Shown here piece after piece: positions 57,668 to 64,000 of a stretch of 64,000 bases of DNA. The stretch's first letter is position 1. Every line of letters starts with the position of its first letter. The notes beneath the pieces are model-generated. The model did not search any database, was not told the origin of the DNA, and saw only the letters and a program-made list of their open reading frames with translations. The stretch lies in NCBI GenBank assembly GCA_963971225.1, contig OZ020269.1, positions 108,633,486-108,697,485 of the forward strand, given 5' to 3'. The position numbers and the translations under genes are program-made. The stretch is from Melieria omissa. Taxonomy: Eukaryota; Arthropoda; Insecta; Diptera; Ulidiidae.

Positions 57668-59591
57668 GGACGATGTATTCTTTTCATAACAATGAGATTC
57701 TTTGACATAAACGTCTACCAGGGTGACTGAATACGATATTCCATCAACCATTTTGTTTTCTTGTTTAAATAGACGATTGTACTCAGTCTTATAAGACTAC
57801 GATTGTGATTGTTCACATCGAGAGGATTTCTACAAACATGATTAAAATCCAGGGTTCAGGATCTACATAGTTTTCCAAGACATAATACTTTTCTGTGCTT
57901 CCTTTCGATTGTCCTTCCCCACAGCGTTCCCGCCCTTATATCATCGCTCGACTCGAGGGTAGGCTCGCAAATTGCAATTTAGCTACGTCACTTGTAGAAA
58001 ATTTGCACAATTGCATACGGCCGATGTTAATGCAGCACCGAAGGCGCAGCGAATTGATTCCGCATTAACACACCTAATGCGGTAATGGCCAAAACGGCGA
58101 CATTCGATTTTATATATGCAACTTTTGTTATCCATTCGCGTTGCTCGTAAGAGAAAAGAGAATAATTTCACTAACTACTATATATAGTAATTAGTAAAAG
58201 ATCACACTCGGCTTGGCCGCATTGATGTCTACGGCGTCCGAACTCTGCACACGTAGCCAAACATTTTACGAGCATCGCCAATTTCGGTAATTTGATGGAA
58301 ATGCTGCTGAAATGAAAACGAGCAGCTGAACACAAAACTTTGTTCGTATAACAAAATTTATGAACAACTCATAATTGAATTAGTGCCGTCAACGACGATA
58401 GCGCCAGCAACAGCTACAACAACAGCCAATGCCACAGCAGCTACAACAACAAAACATTACACTTAACATAACAACCGCTAAGTGGAGAAGTGCAGATCTC
58501 AATAATAATCTGTCAGTGCTCTTTTGAACTTCACTCAGGTGGCAAGGAAAAAGCTGAAATTAAAAAAATACAGCAACACACAACAGAAAAAAACAGTCAT
58601 TAAAATTGTGCAAACATAATGCGTAACAAAAACAAAAAGCATAGCAAGGAAAACAGAGTTATAAACAGTCAGCTCTATATACATACAGACATACATACAT
58701 ATATTGAGACGTACGCTCATGTATGCAGATGCAGGTATTTAAAACTAAATTAAGGGGGAAAAATTAAAAGCGACAATTTACACTTTTTACACACAGCAAA
58801 CCACTTAAAAAGGCTGCCAGCAGTTAAAACGACCACAATCAGCAGCGATTTCGTACATACGAACTATGTACATATGTGCCATAACAAATTCTATTTATTA
58901 CACTGTGCGAAATGCATTGCGAGCACTGTGACAAAACAGGTTAAAACTCAGCCGGCCTTCGCTATCCTGGGCCATAACTTGTGCACTATCTGAACAACAC
59001 AAGTGCAATAATTAGGCCGAGCTGAGTCGGAACCCTCGAACCCTCGGCTGCCTCACTCCTGATTCGGCGCACTAATCACCCAGATTTTTATTGAACAAAT
59101 ACTTAGTTCAAATATTTTTATTTCTTTGGCACTCGGAACTCGAATCCACCATTGCTGTGTGTTTGTGTGTGTAAATGCTTGTCCTGGGCCCACATGGACA
59201 GAAACTCTGTATTTTGTCGCTCGTTCTGTGCAATTAACGCTGGAATTCATAACCAAGCAACTTGGCGGCTTACTGCAAGTAGTCCGATTTGCTGCACTGT
59301 TGTCGTTGCTGTCGTTGTGGCAGCCAGCAGTGGCGGAGGTAGCCTGGCCAGAAAGCCAACAAACAGGTGGGGCTAAGCCACCGTCGGCCTGTCTGCGTCA
59401 GCTCGGCTTGTGAATAGTCAAAGTGTGGGACGCACAAGCGCACATTACATCGGACAATCTCTTTACATCGAATGTAGCGAACAATTTTTGTGCCGCTGTC
59501 CTCTCCCCTATTGGCGTATTGGAAGAACTTTCGCGGAGAATCTAAATGAGCTCTCTAGCACTGAGCACTAAAGAATATGCTATACAAATCC
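57668..59591. other. Noncoding region, no gene seen
   Basis: CAA-rich text near 58400-58460 and ACATAC repeats near 58680-58700. No coding motif on either strand. Confidence 0.55.
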
Positions 59592-59794
59592 TTAACCCTT
59601 TGGGGACGAATGATATAAAAAGTCCCTGCAAGTTTTTAATAAGCCTCAAAGAATTATGCAGATCTTATGACCGCCGCAAAATATTTGTACGAGTGGTTTG
59701 TCCCCAAATAAAAGGATGATTTCACAATTTGAGAGTATGCAACTTTCTAGTCCCAGCTTTCATAGCTTTCCATTTTCAAAAGTAAAAGGGTTAA
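59592..59794. mobile_element. Short TTAA-flanked MITE, piggyBac-like
   Basis: TTAA (59592-59595) is followed by CCCTTTGGGG, and the right side ends in AAAAGGG followed by TTAA (59791-59794). The sequence is thus a 195-bp segment with short inverted ends (CCCTTT with AAAGGG) between perfect TTAA copies, the pattern of piggyBac-type insertion. No ORF. The inverted repeat is short, so chance is possible. Confidence 0.5.
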
Positions 59795-62700
59795 GGAAAA
59801 TTGAACTATAATACAATATAAATGCATCTAACTACTTATTCGAAACCTTATCTTGCAGTTAAGGTTCGTCAACTTGGTGTCAATGGTATCAAAACGGCGT
59901 TAAGGTTAAATCCAGTCCGGGTTCTTCACCACTACTATAACTAACTAGAATTAAATAATGATTTTACTAGAGCACCCTGTAAAGCTGAAAACAGTTTAAA
60001 GCATCAGCCCCATTGTAAAAGATGTTAGTGCCAATTCTAAATGAATGAAACAGCTTGCACACGCAACTCCAACGGCGCTGCGGTCCCCCCGATCTCGCAC
60101 GGACTTCCATTAACACCTCGTTGCCATGTAGACAATCCAGCGGGCCAACGCTGTTGGTGTCGGTGGCCGTCCATGCGCCGCTCGCTGTGTGCTTGTGCGC
60201 TTAGCGTCCGGCGCGCGCTAATGTAGCCAACTAGCAAACTAACTAACTGAAGTCTATAGCAGATCAAGTTATTATAAATATTAATAAATTAGCTAGAGTT
60301 GTTGTTGGTGCTGCTGCCGCTGCTGCTTAGTGCCTCGGCTGATTCCAGCAGCGTTTTGCAGCAGGTTTTTGCCTCTCTTTGCCATTCCGATCGGACAAAA
60401 CATGAAACCTGTCCAGTTGGCACACAGTCGCTCAGTTGGCCAGGTTAACAAGCAAGCGGCCGCTTATAGCCAACCGAGCCTGTGTTATGCAAATTATTAA
60501 TTGCCAGTTGTGACATGGCGCTTGCCTACAGAATGGAAAAGTAGCATTTCTCTGCTTGAGGTACAACAACTGCGACGAACAAGACAGACTGAGCATCCAT
60601 TACTCCTAGTTTGAATGCCAGAATTCGCAAAGGTTTCAATAAAATTTAGCAGCAAATCCATAGTTTTAAAAATTATATGCCTACATTTGCTAAACAAATC
60701 TTAATGTTGAGAGTTCCTTGTCTGAATTATTGAAAAATGTTACTCGAAATGTTTAGTCCAGTTGGCTATTTTGACACAACATATTCTCTTGTACGAGCTC
60801 CGCATCTCAAGGGTTAACAAAACAAATATTTCTATCCACTTTTAATCTTTCTGTGTCGGTAACAATCAATCATAATTACCAGCCTTTTTCCGCAGTTTTG
60901 ACTTTGCATTAATCTTTTCAGACGTACGAGTATTTACACACACAGAAAGTTGTTTCTTTAGCTAATTGCTGATGTTTTAAAAATGCGTGCTTAACGCTGG
61001 AGGTTGATTCGTTGTGCTCTCTTTTCATGCTAAACATTTTCTACTTCGCTGACGCAAAACAGTAATCGGAATACTTCAATTAGACACTTGGCGCAACCTG
61101 AACGTCCACCAAACTGATGCTAAGGTGTTTCCCAATAACCAAAAAACCAACGTTCCAGAATCTAGACAACACTAGAGAAACGAACCAACACACCGTGTAC
61201 TCGTCTATCCGGTATGACAGCCCGTCAAAAACGAATGTCTTATGTTATCTGCAATGATCACTGATCGTTATAGTAGCGCCTCGACAATGATCCTCGAAGC
61301 TGGCAAACTCGGTTGCGCCAACAAACAATCTTTGATTTTATTGGCCGAGCGGCAATTGAACCTTGTGTCTGGTTGCAACCAGAGCCACTAAACTGTGCCT
61401 GATCCACCACCAGTGCAGACATATGCCGTCGACATTTTCGCCCGCCAGCGCACGCCACTTGTAGCAGAACTTTCCGCGCAGCCCAGTAGCAACGGCAGAT
61501 AGTGGCATGCAGCATGTGCACCGCCAGATAGCGGCGCATCAGTGCACATTTCGCCCCGCCAACCGCCAGTCAACCAGCCAGCCGAGCACCTAAGTGGCGC
61601 AGCAGAATGGGAAAACGTCATTAGTGCCCAGTTAAGAGCCTTCGGGCGCAGCTGCCACCAGGCCGCTTGTCCCGCTGCCGCCGACTACCGTTCGTCGTGT
61701 GCTCTCAGCTCCGTTTAACTTAACTGATTCGCCTAACTCGACTAACGCGGCTACCGCAAATCAACCTGTTTCGCAAATACAGTTCGGGCACACGCTGAAA
61801 AGCCACCGGACGGACAGTGCTCGCCAGGCAACAGCCGCCATGCCGCGGCCAATGGCCAGCGCTCAGTGTCCACGCTGCTGCGCTCATTATTTAACGCTCA
61901 TTATGAAGTTTTAACTTAAGTGGCCAATTAACATTTGCATGACTGAGTTGGAAGCGGAATCGGAATGGGAATTGGAAATTAGCGTTTAACTAATTTTAGC
62001 CAAAGGTTCATTTCATTCCTCATCCAGTGACTGTGTACGTGCGTCTCTCTGGCCAACCACGCGGCGTGTGCGTGAGTGAGTGCGCATAGATATCGAAGAA
62101 GATATCAGGCTGCATTGTAAAGGTAGTCTTCAATGGCTCATGGAGAGATCGGCCAGCGGAAATGGTCTCCAATAAAATTGGCTGATATTCAAAAATGGCT
62201 GAAATAGTTGAGCCAGCTGGCCGGAAATTATTGAAAAACAGTAATGGTGCAAGAATATTTGCATCAAGAATTAATAGAGCAAACTTTCGTATAGAGCACA
62301 TATTTTTTTATGACAGGTATTAATTTTGAAAACCTCATCTTGATAGTTACGAGTGTACATAAAATAATAAGAACTTTCGGGTAACGTCGGACGGATGACG
62401 GAGTCTGTCCATATTAGCGAAATTTGCTTAGCATAAAATAATGGCACAACTTTATCAAAGCAGCACTAAATAAGTTTTCGCTCGCTGTTACTCAATAACG
62501 GCGCGCCGCCTCGTCCCTGGCACGTTGGGCCCAGCTGGACAGATGGCTGGACGGACAACTTGTCGGGTAGGCATGGAGCAGAGAACGCTTGAATTGTTTT
62601 GCACTGCCTAGCAGCCAGTTTTAATTTGTGTGTGTGTGTGTGTGTGTTCATATGACTATTGCATTATTAAGTATTCTCGTGCATTTTTCTCTGGTTAAAC

Positions 62701-64000
62701 CTCAGTCGGCACTGGCTCTAAGTACTTTCTTTGGTTTTCTTCATAACTTGCTACATGCGCCGCTTTTCCGTTTGGTGCTTTCAAGAGTGCGACGCTCTGT
62801 GGTTGTGAGCATTGCGCATGCGCATAGCACGCAGTCATAAATTCTTCACACCTTATGATTATAGCATCTTAATACCATCCGCATTCTCCGCTTACTGCCG
62901 CAAATACCAACACAACACCCACAAACAAACAATCACACGCGAACCAATCTGGTATACAACGCAATTGCTTCGTAGGTGCAGGGACCGCACTCACCCAATC
63001 CTTGCCGCATGCAAGCGACGTCGGTCAACGTCGGCTGGGGATTGTGGGTATTGTTTACGTCTGGCAATATGCGCCGCTTCACTACACTCGGCACCGCTGC
63101 GCGCTACGCCATGGCCCAAACTCTTGGCCAGCCGTGGAGGCGCATGCATACCCACTCGCCCTGTCCGTCCGCACTGGCATCGACATCCATGACTTGCCGT
63201 ATGCTCGTGCGTGCGTGTGTAAGTGAGTACGTGTGTGTGTGTGTGTGTGAGTCTTCATCACGCATGCCATTTTATAAATACTTAATTTTTATCATTCATA
63301 TTTTGTGCACTCGTCTGCAGTCGCAACACCACACCACACCACACCCGTCCGCCACCAGCCACCAGCGATGTCTCTTTCCTGGGCGCTACCCTCTTCAAAA
63401 GCCAGGCACTTGGCAGCGTTTTGAACCTGTTGGACATGAATATGAAAATGTTGCAATGCCGCAACGTGACGTGTTGCTAGTGGCGGAGTTTTTCGTGTTG
63501 TTGCTGTTGGTGTTTTCGTTAGCTACCTATTACGGTTTAGCTTCTGAGTGGTGTCTCATCCGCCGTCCACTCGCTTCTTGTCTCATCAAACACATTCGCT
63601 TTGTTGTTGGCAGTTGGCGGTGTTATTTGCTGGTCAAACCTCGCGTGGTGCGAGTGCGAATAATTGTTGCATGCCGCAGGGTGGTGGATGGCTGTGCCTG
63701 ACATGCGCTTCGTGGCCGGTCTTTGGCCAATGTTCATTTCTGCATATATTTGTTTTTACGCTCCATGTGTGGGGAAGATAACAAACCTTACTTTATCAAC
63801 ATTTGTTAAAATTTCAATGACGAAGCGAAAACTTTGAAAACAGCATCAATTCAGTAACTTTTTGTACTTCACAGCCTGAGGGTAGTTGACACGGAACAGC
63901 GCAGTTCATCGAACAGAAGAACAGAATCCTGACGAAACGGAAATTGAGGCCGTTCATTCCTGCGTGCGCTGACAACGGGAGGAGAGAATATGTCTTGAGC
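59795..64000. other. Noncoding region to the window end
   Basis: It contains a TG run at 62627-62647 and a GT run at 63231-63249. The plus frame 62976-63701 (241 codons) reads through the GT run as a Val/Cys repeat and has no domain, so I do not accept it. No recognisable gene. Confidence 0.5.

Noticed and set aside
62976..63701. 241-codon open frame on the + strand
   Set aside because: It reads through a GT microsatellite as a Val/Cys repeat and contains no domain.
1..64000. CRISPR arrays, operons, ribosome binding sites, bacterial terminators
   Set aside because: The window is eukaryotic fly DNA. No regularly spaced direct repeats or prokaryotic gene organisation occur.

Overview
The window looks like a stretch of a higher-fly (Diptera, probably tephritid fruit fly) genome. 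It is AT-rich and full of CAA/TTG, CA/GT and TATG simple repeats, as is usual in fly intergenic and intronic DNA. It carries a microRNA hairpin whose two mature arms match Drosophila mir-8, from memory. Two copies of a mariner-type element have DD41D catalytic spacing, the arrangement known from the rosa element of Ceratitis rosa. The tephritid assignment is inference; the fly assignment is firm.

The window is gene-poor. The one confident host gene is mir-8 on the + strand at 55012-55100 (5p arm 55028-55049, 3p arm 55066-55088). No long ORF resembles a protein family that I recognise outside transposons, and the open frames lack conserved motifs. Two places could be the start of a host gene but are unproven. 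One is a long A-rich, 5'UTR-like stretch ending in a short coding start with good splice donors (about 12310-13630). The other is a 48-codon GC-rich ORF behind an A-rich leader (28576-28722).

Most remaining structure is mobile DNA. At 1.0-2.9 kb there is a cluster of broken elements: an RTE-like tail, a deleted rosa-like copy, a CR1/jockey-like 3' tail, and an RNase-H-type LINE end with a CCTAA-type tail. At 7.86-9.26 kb a pogo-like inverted-repeat pair encloses a decayed mariner-like transposase. Further along come an inverted-repeat element with internal copies of its own ends (21.8-22.4 kb), a 56-bp insertion with a perfect 13-bp target duplication (31.2 kb), and a Tc1-like element with long inverted repeats and TA flanks (34.65-35.22 kb). 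A 342-bp tandem duplication lies at 38.8-39.5 kb, a 1.3-kb rosa-like element with both ends intact at 42.9-44.2 kb, and a hAT-type element with a perfect 8-bp target duplication at 45.24-45.85 kb. A LINE with a second LINE nested in it is at 48.6-49.8 kb, another LINE remnant at 56.8-57.0 kb, and two possible TTAA-flanked MITEs at 57.1-57.7 and 59.6-59.8 kb.

All transposase and reverse-transcriptase remnants read here carry frameshifts, stops or deletions, so none looks autonomous. The 31-kb insertion and the hAT element have perfect target duplications, and the Tc1-like and complete rosa-like elements have TA flanks, so the order and mode of their insertion can be read. The landscape is a regulatory, intergenic neighbourhood around mir-8 that has collected transposons.
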